Part shown: positions 1-5,680 of the stretch, one piece after another
How positions within the stretch are numbered: the stretch's first letter is position 1
Layout: the number at the start of each line of letters is the position of its first letter
Assembly: GCA_903904635.1 (NCBI GenBank)
Contig: CAIVDH010000224.1
Span: 1-5,680, forward strand
Direction of reading: 5' to 3'
Length of the DNA stretch: 5,680 bases
Source: an uncultured Burkholderiales bacterium
GTDB taxonomy: Bacteria > Pseudomonadota > Gammaproteobacteria > Burkholderiales > Burkholderiaceae_D
Program-made: the position numbers and the translations under genes
The notes under the pieces: model-generated
Seen by the model: only the letters and a program-made list of their open reading frames with translations
Databases searched by the model: none
What the model was told of the DNA's origin: nothing

Positions 1-227
1 AAGATGGTGACAACACCTATGGCGGCAAACATGTCACCAATCCATCCGGCGGATTACTTTCAAAAGGCCATCCCTTAGGCGCAACAGGCTTGGCGCAATG
101 CACCGAGCTAGTCCATCAATTGCGCGGCACCGCAGACAAGCGTCAGGTAGCAGGCGCGCGCATCGCCCTGCAACATAATCTCGGTCTTGGTGGCGCTTGC
201 GTAGTAACGATGTATGAGCGAATCTGA
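1..227 (+). CDS. C-terminal part of SCP-2/lipid-transfer-type thiolase (5' end outside window)
   Basis: The reading frame open from base 3 to the TGA at 225-227 gives 74 residues that match the end of the thiolase fold. [17 protein letters not shown] carries the active-site histidine (codon 69-71) that activates the thioester carbonyl. It is followed by a conserved helix ([10 protein letters not shown]) and the closing strand [11 protein letters not shown]. The HNxGLGG form, in place of the CxGGGxG motif of ordinary biosynthetic or FadA-type thiolases, is typical of the SCP-x/non-specific lipid-transfer thiolase group, which cleaves 3-ketoacyl-CoA, often from methyl-branched or sterol side chains. 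A cysteine (codon 198-200) follows the GG. The nucleophilic cysteine of the N-terminal half is outside the window and could not be checked. The 3' end overlaps, or sits one base before, the racemase start, so the two are probably translationally coupled. Family call is firm; substrate is inferred. Confidence 0.9.
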   Translation, partial: DGDNTYGGKHVTNPSGGLLSKGHPLGATGLAQCTELVHQLRGTADKRQVAGARIALQHNLGLGGACVVTMYERI

Positions 228-228
228 A

Positions 229-1383
229 ATGGCTGAGTCAAAAAAAGGCCCGCTGTCCGGCATACGCATCATAGAAATGGTAGGCCTGGGCCCCGGTCCG
301 TTTTGCGCAATGATGCTGGCTGATATGGGCGCAGAAGTCATACGCATACAATCCAAAGGCAGCAAACCTACCTTCCCTGTTTTAAATACACGTTTCGATG
401 TGATGGCGCGTGGTCGCCGTTCCATGGCGATTAATCTGAAAAAGCCCGGCGGTGTCGAAGCCTTGCTCAAACTAATAGAACAAGCAGATGGATTAATAGA
501 AGGCTTTCGTCCCGGCGTAATGGAACGCCTGGGTTTATCACCCGAAATCTGTCAGGCACGTAATCCAAAATTAATTTATGGCCGCATGACAGGCTGGGGA
601 CAACATGGTCCACTGGCACAAGCAGCTGGCCATGATCTCAACTACCTCGCCTTGTCCGGCGCGCTGCATGCCATGGGGCAGGCAGATGCGCCACCACCGA
701 TACCATTAAATCTGGTGGCCGATTTTGGTGGCGGCGGCATGATGCTGGCATTCGGTATCGTGTGTGCCTTACTGGAATCAAAAACTTCCGGCAAAGGACA
801 AGTAATCGATGCAGCAATGACAGATGGTTCAGCGTTGCTAACGGCCATGTTTTGTGGATTTAGAGCCGGTGGCTTGTGGAACAACCAGCGTCATGCAAAT
901 TTTCTTGATGGCGCAGCACACTACTACGATAACTATCGCTGCGCAGATGGCAAGTATGTCAGCATCGGCGCCATCGAGCCGCAATTTTATGCGCTGCTGC
1001 GAGAAAAAATCGGTGCCACCGACGCCGCATTTGATGCGCAAAATGATTCCAAGCAATGGCCTGCACTCAAAGAAAAAATCGCCGCAATTTTCATCACCAA
1101 AACCCGCGACGAATGGTGCACCCTGCTAGAAGGCACCGACGCCTGCTTTGCCCCAGTGCTGGACTGGGATGAAGCCATCGCCCATCCACATAATCGTGCC
1201 CGCGGCACATTTATAGAAATCGATGGCGTAAACCAGCCAGCGCCAGCGCCGCATTTTTCACGCACCCACCCACCCGTACCAGCCAGCGTTGCATCAGCTG
1301 ATGAACATACCGTAAGTATCTTGCAAGACTGGGGCATCACGCCAGACCATATCGCGGCGCTACAAGAGTCTGGCGCAATTTAA
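229..1383 (+). CDS. Alpha-methylacyl-CoA racemase (CoA-transferase family III fold)
   Basis: Predicted to interconvert (2R)- and (2S)-2-methylacyl-CoA by alpha-proton abstraction, giving the stereoisomer that acyl-CoA dehydrogenases accept. The N-terminal [11 protein letters not shown] and [17 protein letters not shown] motif closely follows mammalian AMACR and mycobacterial MCR. Numbered from the upstream ATG at 214, the catalytic set is present: His140 (GHDLNY), Asp170 ([10 protein letters not shown]) and Glu255 (GAIEPQFY). These keep the spacing of His126/Asp156/Glu241 in the M. tuberculosis enzyme, which argues for racemase rather than CoA-transferase activity. [10 protein letters not shown] and the His-Asn-rich segment near residue 327 are also family features. 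Length (384 or 389 residues) is normal. I chose ATG 229, one base after the thiolase stop, because [11 protein letters not shown] resembles usual starts; ATG 214, overlapping the thiolase by 14 bases, is equally open. Neither has a strong Shine-Dalgarno. Confidence 0.93.
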   Translation: MAESKKGPLSGIRIIEMVGLGPGPFCAMMLADMGAEVIRIQSKGSKPTFPVLNTRFDVMARGRRSMAINLKKPGGVEALLKLIEQADGLIEGFRPGVMERLGLSPEICQARNPKLIYGRMTGWGQHGPLAQAAGHDLNYLALSGALHAMGQADAPPPIPLNLVADFGGGGMMLAFGIVCALLESKTSGKGQVIDAAMTDGSALLTAMFCGFRAGGLWNNQRHANFLDGAAHYYDNYRCADGKYVSIGAIEPQFYALLREKIGATDAAFDAQNDSKQWPALKEKIAAIFITKTRDEWCTLLEGTDACFAPVLDWDEAIAHPHNRARGTFIEIDGVNQPAPAPHFSRTHPPVPASVASADEHTVSILQDWGITPDHIAALQESGAI

Positions 1384-1439
1384 AAATCAAAAACGGCATA
1401 CCAAAATAAAATTCAAGTCATGCAAAGGAAAATTCAGCA
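1384..1439 (+). other. 56-base intergenic gap between racemase and first crotonase
   Basis: This is the longest non-coding stretch inside the gene run. It is A-rich and holds no hairpin followed by a T-run, so there is no sign of an intrinsic terminator. TAAAAT-like hexamers could pass for a -10 element, but no convincing -35 lies at the right distance. It is best read as a plain intercistronic spacer carrying a ribosome binding site, consistent with read-through from the racemase gene. Confidence 0.5.
1425..1430 (+). promoter_or_regulatory. Ribosome binding site for first crotonase
   Basis: AAGGAA lies nine bases before the ATG at 1440. It is the clearest Shine-Dalgarno sequence in the window and fixes the start of the first crotonase gene. 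Several other genes in the run have weak sites and sit on or beside the preceding stop codon, so they probably depend on coupling; this gene looks able to recruit ribosomes on its own. Confidence 0.65.
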
Positions 1440-2249
1440 ATGAACGAACCAGTCAAACTAATACAACATACCAACGGCATCGCCGAAGTTGTATTGCATC
1501 GCCCAGAAAAGATGAATGCCATCACGCCGGCTTTGATCGACACCTTAATTTCTATCGGCGAATCATTAATCACACAAGCCGGCCTGCGCGCAGTCGTGCT
1601 ACGCGGAGAGGGTCGCGCATTTTGCGCCGGACTTGATGTCGCCAACTTTGAAGAAATCATCGACGGCACCAGCAAAATAGATGCCACACGTCTGGTAGAG
1701 CGCACACATGGCGATTCCAATAAATTTCAACGCGTAGCCACCGTCTGGCGCGACATACCCGTGCCCGTCATCGCTGCATTGCATGGTGTAGCGTTCGGTG
1801 GCGGATTACAAATTGCACTAGGTGCCGATATACGACTCATAACTGCCGAAACCAAAGTCTCCGTCATGGAAATAAAATGGGGACTCGTGCCCGATATGGC
1901 CGGCATGCCTTTCCTGCGCGAACTCGTGCGCAGTGATGTTGCGCGCGATTTAATCTACACAGGCCGCATCATCCACGGCACAGAAGCTGTACAACTCGGA
2001 CTGGCCACCCGCATAGAGCAAGACCCTGCAGCCGCAGCCATGGCCATGGCCATCGATATCGCGCAAAAAAGTCCGCAAGCCATGCGTGCAGACAAACGCC
2101 TGCTAAATTTATGGAGCTCTGCCAGCGATACTGATTTGCTGCTGGAAGAAGCTAAAGAACAAGCCAGCATCATAGGCCACGCCGAACAAACAGAAGCGGT
2201 GCTGGCCAATATAGAAAAACGTTTGCCCGTATTTAACGACCCCGATTGA
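1440..2249 (+). CDS. Crotonase-family enoyl-CoA hydratase/isomerase
   Basis: A 269-residue crotonase-fold protein, predicted to hydrate or isomerise an enoyl-CoA in beta-oxidation. HRPEKMNAI (residues 20-28) and FCAGLDV (61-67) form the CoA-binding and first oxyanion-hole segment; HGVAFGGGLQIALGADI (115-131) is the second. Aligned by eye with rat mitochondrial hydratase, Glu164 corresponds to Glu144 here (MEIKWGLVPDMAG), but Glu144 of the rat enzyme is replaced by Gln124. Asp152, eight residues after Glu144, falls where dienoyl-CoA isomerase has its catalytic aspartate. The protein may therefore be an isomerase or a modified hydratase rather than a standard FadB-type hydratase; I assign only the family. 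The start is set by the AAGGAA site upstream. The stop overlaps the region just before the next gene, leaving 11 bases before its ATG. Confidence 0.9.
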   Translation: MNEPVKLIQHTNGIAEVVLHRPEKMNAITPALIDTLISIGESLITQAGLRAVVLRGEGRAFCAGLDVANFEEIIDGTSKIDATRLVERTHGDSNKFQRVATVWRDIPVPVIAALHGVAFGGGLQIALGADIRLITAETKVSVMEIKWGLVPDMAGMPFLRELVRSDVARDLIYTGRIIHGTEAVQLGLATRIEQDPAAAAMAMAIDIAQKSPQAMRADKRLLNLWSSASDTDLLLEEAKEQASIIGHAEQTEAVLANIEKRLPVFNDPD

Positions 2250-2260
2250 AAGAAAAAATC

Positions 2261-3070
2261 ATGACCAACAATGACGCCATCGAACTGAACATTGATAACG
2301 GCATCGCCACCATCACGCTTAATGAACCCAGCAAACTCAATGCACTTTCTTCACGACTGATCGATGCAATGATGGCAGCCACAGCCCAGCTGCGTGAAGA
2401 CAAATCCATACGCGTTTTGCGCATTACCGGTAAAGGCAAAGCATTCTCAGCGGGCGCCGATCTGTCCGGCATGAACGCCACCGCCACCCACGTAGGCAAC
2501 CAGACACGCGGCGAATGGACCGACGACCAAATGCGCACCCGCCATAACAAAATGGTGGCCGACATCCGCAGCCTGCCCTTCCCCATACTCACCATACTCA
2601 ATGGTCCGGTTGCCGGCGGCAGTGTAGGCGTGGCACTCGCAGCCGATATCGTCATCGCTGCCCGTTCAGCTTATGTGTATCTGCCCTTCATGTCAGCACT
2701 GGGTATAGCCCCGGACATGGGATCAAGCTGGTTTTTACCGCGCCTGATAGGCACCGGGCGCTCTATGGCCATGACATTGTTAGGCAACCGCGTCAGCGCC
2801 GAACAAGCTGCAGCCTGGGGCATGATCTGGTCATGTGTAGACGATAGCGAACTGGCTGCAGAAGCAGAGCGCATTACCGCACGCCTGGCAAACTTGCCCG
2901 CCCATGCCGCACTGGAGACACGCGCAATTTTTGATGCATCATTACACAACAATTTACAACAGCAGCTTGATTATGAACGTGCACGTCAGCATGAACTCAT
3001 CGACAAAGAAGAATTCGTTGAAGGTGTAAATGCTTTCATGGAAAAACGTCCACCCGTATTTCCGCGATAA
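2261..3070 (+). CDS. PaaG-like crotonase, probable enoyl-CoA isomerase
   Basis: A 269-residue crotonase-fold protein resembling E. coli PaaG, the isomerase that converts ring-1,2-epoxyphenylacetyl-CoA to oxepin-CoA and also shifts enoyl-CoA double bonds. Shared stretches include ARSAYVYLPF, LGIAPDMG, LLGNRVSAEQAAAWGMIW and the end EGVNAFMEKRPPVF. FSAGADLSG (62-70) and GPVAGGSVG (115-123) give the oxyanion hole. Both hydratase glutamates are absent: Gly123 and Met144 occupy those places, while Asp152 (APDMG) is kept, matching the single acidic residue PaaG uses. Isomerisation is thus more likely than hydration. No other paa genes are visible, so a phenylacetate role is not supported; moving double bonds in an unsaturated acyl-CoA fits the neighbours better. 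ATG 2261 was chosen over an in-frame TTG at 2246, which overlaps the previous stop; MTNNDAIELNIDNG is a usual start. Confidence 0.88.
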   Translation: MTNNDAIELNIDNGIATITLNEPSKLNALSSRLIDAMMAATAQLREDKSIRVLRITGKGKAFSAGADLSGMNATATHVGNQTRGEWTDDQMRTRHNKMVADIRSLPFPILTILNGPVAGGSVGVALAADIVIAARSAYVYLPFMSALGIAPDMGSSWFLPRLIGTGRSMAMTLLGNRVSAEQAAAWGMIWSCVDDSELAAEAERITARLANLPAHAALETRAIFDASLHNNLQQQLDYERARQHELIDKEEFVEGVNAFMEKRPPVFPR

Positions 3071-3098
3071 AAAAGCTACTAAAACCAGTGAGACAAAA

Positions 3099-4271
3099 AT
3101 GAATCTGGATTTTCGACCATCGTGGATGAACGCAGAGCTTGATCTCTTTCGCGACAACATCACCCGCTTTCTCGACACCGAAGTCATGCCAGACGACGCC
3201 GCATCGCGCGAGCGTGGGCATGTCGGCCATGCAATCTGGCGGCGTGCTGGTGAGCTAGGCTTGCTGTGTACAGACATACCCACAGAATATGGCGGCGGTG
3301 GTGGCGATTTCCGACATGAAGCCTTGGTTGATGATGAAATGTCACGACGTGGACTAACTGGTATGGCCACCTCTGTGCACAGCATCGTCGCGCATTATTT
3401 TCTGAATCACGGCACACCGGAGCAGCGCGCACATTATTTACCCAAACTGGCTAGTGGCGAGCTGATCGGCGCTATTGCCATGAGCGAGCCGGGTGCCGGA
3501 TCAGATTTGCAAGGCATACGCACACGCGCAGACCGCATTGTTGATGGCGATAGCAATGGTGATGCTGATGCGTATGTAATCAATGGCGCAAAAACCTTCA
3601 TCACCAATGGTTATTTAGCCGGCGTGATTTTGCTGGTCGTAAAAACGGATGCATCACAAGGAGCACGCGGCACCTCCATCATCATCATCGACACGCAAGA
3701 CTGCGCAGGCTTTACAGTCGGCCGGGTGTTAGACAAGATAGGCATGAAAGCACAAGATACGGCCGAGCTGTTTTTTGATAATGTGCGTGTACCAGCAACA
3801 GCGCTCCTCGGTGGCAAAGAAGGACAAGGATTTTTCCAGCTCATGGCTGATCTTCCCTACGAAAGATTAATCATAGGTGTAGCAGCGACCGCCGCCATAG
3901 AAGGCGCATTAGCACTCACCCTGGCCTACACGCAAGAACGCAAAGCATTTGGTAAAACCTTATTTGAATTTCAAAACACCCGCTTCAAACTCGCTGAAAT
4001 AGCCGCCATCGCCAAAGCAGCTCGCGCATTCACAGACCGCTGTGTGGAAGAGTTAGTTGCAGGCAAACTCGATACCGCCACCGCATCGATGATAAAAATG
4101 TGGGCCACCGAACAACAAGGCAAAGTCATGGATGAATGCTTGCAGCTATTCGGCGGCTATGGCTATATGAATGAATATCCTATCGCTCGCATGTTTGCTG
4201 ATGCACGTGTTCAACGTATTTACGGTGGCAGCAATGAAATCATGCGTGAAGTAATCGCAAGGGCACTCTAA
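3099..4271 (+). CDS. Acyl-CoA dehydrogenase, long-chain/isovaleryl type
   Basis: A 390-residue FAD enzyme, predicted to oxidise an acyl-CoA to the trans-2-enoyl-CoA and pass electrons to electron-transfer flavoprotein. The two family signatures are present: AMSEPGAGSDLQG (127-139) and QLFGGYGYMNEYPIAR (349-364). RKAFGKTLFEFQ (281-292) is the usual FAD-contact segment. The position used as catalytic base by short- and medium-chain enzymes (Glu of YEG) is Gly here (IYGGSNEIMR, 375-384). Instead Glu255 in LPYERL sits where long-chain and isovaleryl-CoA dehydrogenases place theirs, so the enzyme should be active and probably takes long or branched chains. An acidic loop at 149-157 (DGDSNGDAD) looks inserted compared with the family. 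ATG 3099 was chosen over the upstream in-frame ATG 3030, which lies inside the previous gene and would add 23 atypical residues; ATG 3126 is a weaker alternative. Confidence 0.93.
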   Translation: MNLDFRPSWMNAELDLFRDNITRFLDTEVMPDDAASRERGHVGHAIWRRAGELGLLCTDIPTEYGGGGGDFRHEALVDDEMSRRGLTGMATSVHSIVAHYFLNHGTPEQRAHYLPKLASGELIGAIAMSEPGAGSDLQGIRTRADRIVDGDSNGDADAYVINGAKTFITNGYLAGVILLVVKTDASQGARGTSIIIIDTQDCAGFTVGRVLDKIGMKAQDTAELFFDNVRVPATALLGGKEGQGFFQLMADLPYERLIIGVAATAAIEGALALTLAYTQERKAFGKTLFEFQNTRFKLAEIAAIAKAARAFTDRCVEELVAGKLDTATASMIKMWATEQQGKVMDECLQLFGGYGYMNEYPIARMFADARVQRIYGGSNEIMREVIARAL

Positions 4272-4274
4272 ACG

Positions 4275-4964
4275 ATGATCGAACTTTATTACTGGCCCAC
4301 GCCTAACGGCTGGAAAATCTCCATCGCACTAGAAGAGCTGGGCCTGCCCTATCAGGTCATGCCAGTTAATTTGGGCAAAGGTGCACAGTTTGAAGCCGCC
4401 TTTTTAGCTATCAGCCCCAACAACCGGATACCTGCCATCGTTGATCACCAACCCGCTGATGGTAGCGATGCACTATCACTCTTTGAGAGCGGCGCCATCC
4501 TCAATTATCTGGCAGAAAAAAGCGGCCAGCTCATGCCCAATACCCTGCACGGCAAAATGCAGGTACAGCAATGGCTGATGTGGCAAGTCGGCGGGCTCGG
4601 TCCTATGCTGGGTCAGCATGGACATTTCAAATTATATGCAGAAGAAAAAATTCCTTATGCAATAAACCGCTACGCAACCGAAACCCGGCGCTTATATCAA
4701 GTACTTGATCAGCAGCTAGCATTAAGTGAGAATTTTATATGTGGCGAGTACAGCATTGCTGACATAGCGATTTTTCCGTGGATAATGACGCACAAAGCAC
4801 AAGGCTTAACCCTTGATGATTATCCCGGCATCAAGCGCTGGTATGCCACTGTGAGAGCGCGTGAAGCAGTACAGCGCGGATTAGCAGTAGGCAAAGAATG
4901 GAGACAAAAAGAAATGGATGAAGAAGCACGTAAAAATTTATTCGGAAATAACAATGCAAAATAA
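4275..4964 (+). CDS. YfcG/Nu-like glutathione S-transferase family protein
   Basis: A 229-residue cytosolic two-domain GST fold. The N-terminal thioredoxin-like domain begins MIELYYWPTPNGWK and has Thr9 and Asn11 where E. coli YfcG has its active-site Thr and Asn; there is no N-terminal catalytic Cys, Ser or Tyr. ISPNNRIPAIVD (46-57) supplies the cis-Pro and LFESGAILNYL (69-79) the Glu-Ser pair that binds the glutathione gamma-glutamyl group. WQVGGLGPMLGQ (103-114) and the N-cap box SIADIA (160-165) belong to the helical domain. YfcG and YghU reduce disulfides and peroxides using bound glutathione; the substrate here is unknown. A charged tail of about 20 residues follows residue 206, longer than in E. 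coli YfcG. The ATG is three bases after the dehydrogenase stop, with AAGGG at 4259-4263 as a possible ribosome site. The gene overlaps the next by 11 bases. Confidence 0.92.
   Translation: MIELYYWPTPNGWKISIALEELGLPYQVMPVNLGKGAQFEAAFLAISPNNRIPAIVDHQPADGSDALSLFESGAILNYLAEKSGQLMPNTLHGKMQVQQWLMWQVGGLGPMLGQHGHFKLYAEEKIPYAINRYATETRRLYQVLDQQLALSENFICGEYSIADIAIFPWIMTHKAQGLTLDDYPGIKRWYATVRAREAVQRGLAVGKEWRQKEMDEEARKNLFGNNNAK
4944..4948 (+). promoter_or_regulatory. Ribosome binding site deciding the start of the HCCA-isomerase-like gene
   Basis: GGAAA lies five bases before ATG 4954, inside the 3' end of the GST gene. It supports the shorter start over ATG 4918. With the 11-base overlap of the two genes it suggests coupled translation of the two glutathione-linked proteins. 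Confidence 0.45.
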
Positions 4965-5574
4965 AAACAAATCATTAGTCGAATGTTTTTTTGATATATC
5001 CAGCCCATGGACCTGGCTGGCATTTCGCAACCTGCAGCGTTTATCTTCCGAGCTATCAGTGCCCATCCTGTGGAAGCCGATATTAGTAGGCGGCGTATTC
5101 AATGCAATCAACCCCAGCATGTATGAATTTCGTGAGCGAGGTGTGCCGGCCAAGCAAGCCTATATGCACAAAGATTTGCAAGACTGGGCAACCCATGAAG
5201 GCGTAAAAATAGTATTCCCACCAAGTGTATTTCCACTAAATAGTGTCAAGATAATGCGTGGCTGTTTATGGCTACTGGAACAAGGCTTAATGGAACCCTT
5301 TGCCGCCTTAGCTTTTGAAGCCTACTGGAGTGAGGATCAGGATATTTCCAACGATAGCGTGCTGGTGGACCTATGCGAAAAAACTGATACTAATGTAGAA
5401 GGCTTTTTTGCTGCAATTGCACGACAAGCAATCAAAGATAAACTCAAAGCCAATACGGAAGAATTAATAGAAAGAGGCGGCTTTGGGTCACCGACGATTT
5501 TTGTGAACAAAACCGATATGTATTTTGGGAATGACCGGATGGGGCTGGTCAGAGAAGCGGTGCGACGCGGTTAA
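4954..5574 (+). CDS. 2-hydroxychromene-2-carboxylate isomerase / kappa-class GST family protein
   Basis: A 206-residue DsbA-like thioredoxin-fold protein. The N-terminal strand VECFFDISSPWTWLA carries Ser17 just before Pro18, the place of the glutathione-activating serine in HCCA isomerase (NahD) and kappa GST. FPLNSVKIMRG (93-103) matches the conserved FPxNS segment, GSPTIFV (178-184) holds the cis-Pro, and MYFGNDRMGLV (189-199) matches the C-terminal FWGxDRL motif. NahD-type members isomerise a double bond using glutathione in naphthalene degradation; kappa GSTs are linked to fatty acid metabolism. Here the neighbours are beta-oxidation genes and no aromatic-ring genes are seen, so an acyl-CoA-related isomerisation or redox step is a reasonable inference, not shown. 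I chose ATG 4954 with GGAAA at 4944-4948 rather than ATG 4918, which would add 12 non-family residues and deepen the overlap with the GST gene. It is the last gene of the run. Confidence 0.88.
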   Translation: MQNKNKSLVECFFDISSPWTWLAFRNLQRLSSELSVPILWKPILVGGVFNAINPSMYEFRERGVPAKQAYMHKDLQDWATHEGVKIVFPPSVFPLNSVKIMRGCLWLLEQGLMEPFAALAFEAYWSEDQDISNDSVLVDLCEKTDTNVEGFFAAIARQAIKDKLKANTEELIERGGFGSPTIFVNKTDMYFGNDRMGLVREAVRRG

Positions 5575-5680
5575 ATTGTTGCCGGCAACCGCATCGCCCT
5601 ACACGCATGCAGACCATGCAGCGTTCAGTAATTGCCTCTATTTGATGCGTTAATAAAAATTTAATTCCCGGGCGACGTGC
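5575..5680. other. Non-coding 3' flank of the gene run
   Basis: No coding frame with a recognisable product covers this end of the window. It contains a 12-base perfect palindrome at 5578-5589, a GCATG/CATGC inverted repeat at 5605-5619 with a five-base loop, and an AT-rich tract at about 5649-5665. None of the inverted repeats is followed by a T-run, so a classical intrinsic terminator is not seen. TTGCCT at 5632-5637 with TAAAAA at 5654-5659 could be a weak -35/-10 pair for a gene beyond the window, but this is speculative. Confidence 0.4.
5578..5589. repeat. 12-base perfect palindrome after last gene
   Basis: GTTGCCGGCAAC reads the same on both strands and starts three bases after the TAA of the last gene. 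As RNA it could form only a four-pair stem with a four-base loop and has no T-run after it, so it may be an operator-like dyad, a weak 3' end structure, or chance. Confidence 0.4.

Noticed and set aside
642..1340. Open frames on the minus strand and in the second plus frame within the racemase gene
   Set aside because: They lie wholly inside a well-supported gene, have no recognisable domains and look like codon-bias shadows.
1321..1350. TTGCAA hexamer as a possible -35 element before the first crotonase
   Set aside because: It lies in the racemase coding region and has no good -10 at suitable spacing.
2037..2054. Tandem GCCATG repeat units
   Set aside because: They encode a short Ala-Met run in the first crotonase; three units in coding sequence are not a meaningful repeat array.
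2246..2260. In-frame TTG start for the PaaG-like gene, overlapping the previous stop
   Set aside because: ATG 2261 lies five codons later, gives a usual crotonase start, and TTG is a less common start codon.
2261..3070. Phenylacetate (paa) pathway assignment from the PaaG-like crotonase
   Set aside because: No epoxidase subunits, PaaZ-, PaaJ- or PaaK-like genes are visible; the neighbours fit branched-chain beta-oxidation better.
3030..3098. Upstream in-frame ATG for the acyl-CoA dehydrogenase, overlapping the PaaG-like gene
   Set aside because: The added 23 residues are a frame-shifted reading of the end of the previous gene and do not resemble the family N-terminus; ATG 3099 begins a normal one.
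3675..3692. ATC triplet run in the acyl-CoA dehydrogenase gene
   Set aside because: It encodes the Ile-rich strand before IIIID of a hydrophobic beta-strand common in this family; no sign of a functional microsatellite.
4918..4953. Upstream ATG for the HCCA-isomerase-like gene
   Set aside because: It adds 12 residues unlike the family and has no better ribosome site; ATG 4954 is preceded by GGAAA.
4954..5574. Naphthalene-degradation NahD assignment
   Set aside because: Family membership is clear, but no dioxygenase, aldolase or other ring-degradation gene is present, so the specific substrate is not supported.

Overview
The window is a compact, single-strand (+) block of seven genes, apparently one transcription unit, with almost no non-coding DNA. 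Gene style points to a Gram-negative proteobacterium, probably beta- or gamma-: roughly balanced base composition, tight stop/start junctions, a YfcG-type glutathione S-transferase relative and a PaaG-like crotonase. The sequence alone does not fix genus or species. No mobile element, CRISPR array or RNA gene was seen.

Layout, left to right: the C-terminal end of an SCP-2/lipid-transfer-type thiolase (1-227, cut by the window edge); an alpha-methylacyl-CoA racemase of the CoA-transferase family III fold (start 214 or 229, end 1383); a 56-base gap with a clear ribosome binding site; a crotonase-fold enoyl-CoA hydratase/isomerase (1440-2249); a second, PaaG-like crotonase (2261-3070); an acyl-CoA dehydrogenase of the long-chain/isovaleryl type (3099-4271); a YfcG/Nu-like glutathione S-transferase (4275-4964); and a DsbA-fold 2-hydroxychromene-2-carboxylate isomerase/kappa-GST family protein (4954-5574). 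The last 106 bases are non-coding and hold a 12-base palindrome, a small inverted repeat and an AT-rich stretch.

Together the genes read as a dedicated beta-oxidation module. The racemase would convert (2R)-methylacyl-CoA to the (2S) form, the dehydrogenase would introduce the alpha,beta double bond, the two crotonases would hydrate or move double bonds, and the SCP-2-type thiolase would release acetyl- or propionyl-CoA. That set suits methyl-branched chains such as isoprenoid, sterol side-chain or branched fatty acid substrates; the substrate is inferred. No 3-hydroxyacyl-CoA dehydrogenase lies in the window.

The less expected part is the pair of glutathione-linked genes at the 3' end, joined by an overlap and almost touching the dehydrogenase gene. 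They suggest that the pathway includes a glutathione-dependent isomerisation or detoxification step. I see no wholly new system. The main points for a second look are this GSH pair, active-site substitutions in both crotonases, and an acidic DxDxNG loop inserted in the acyl-CoA dehydrogenase.
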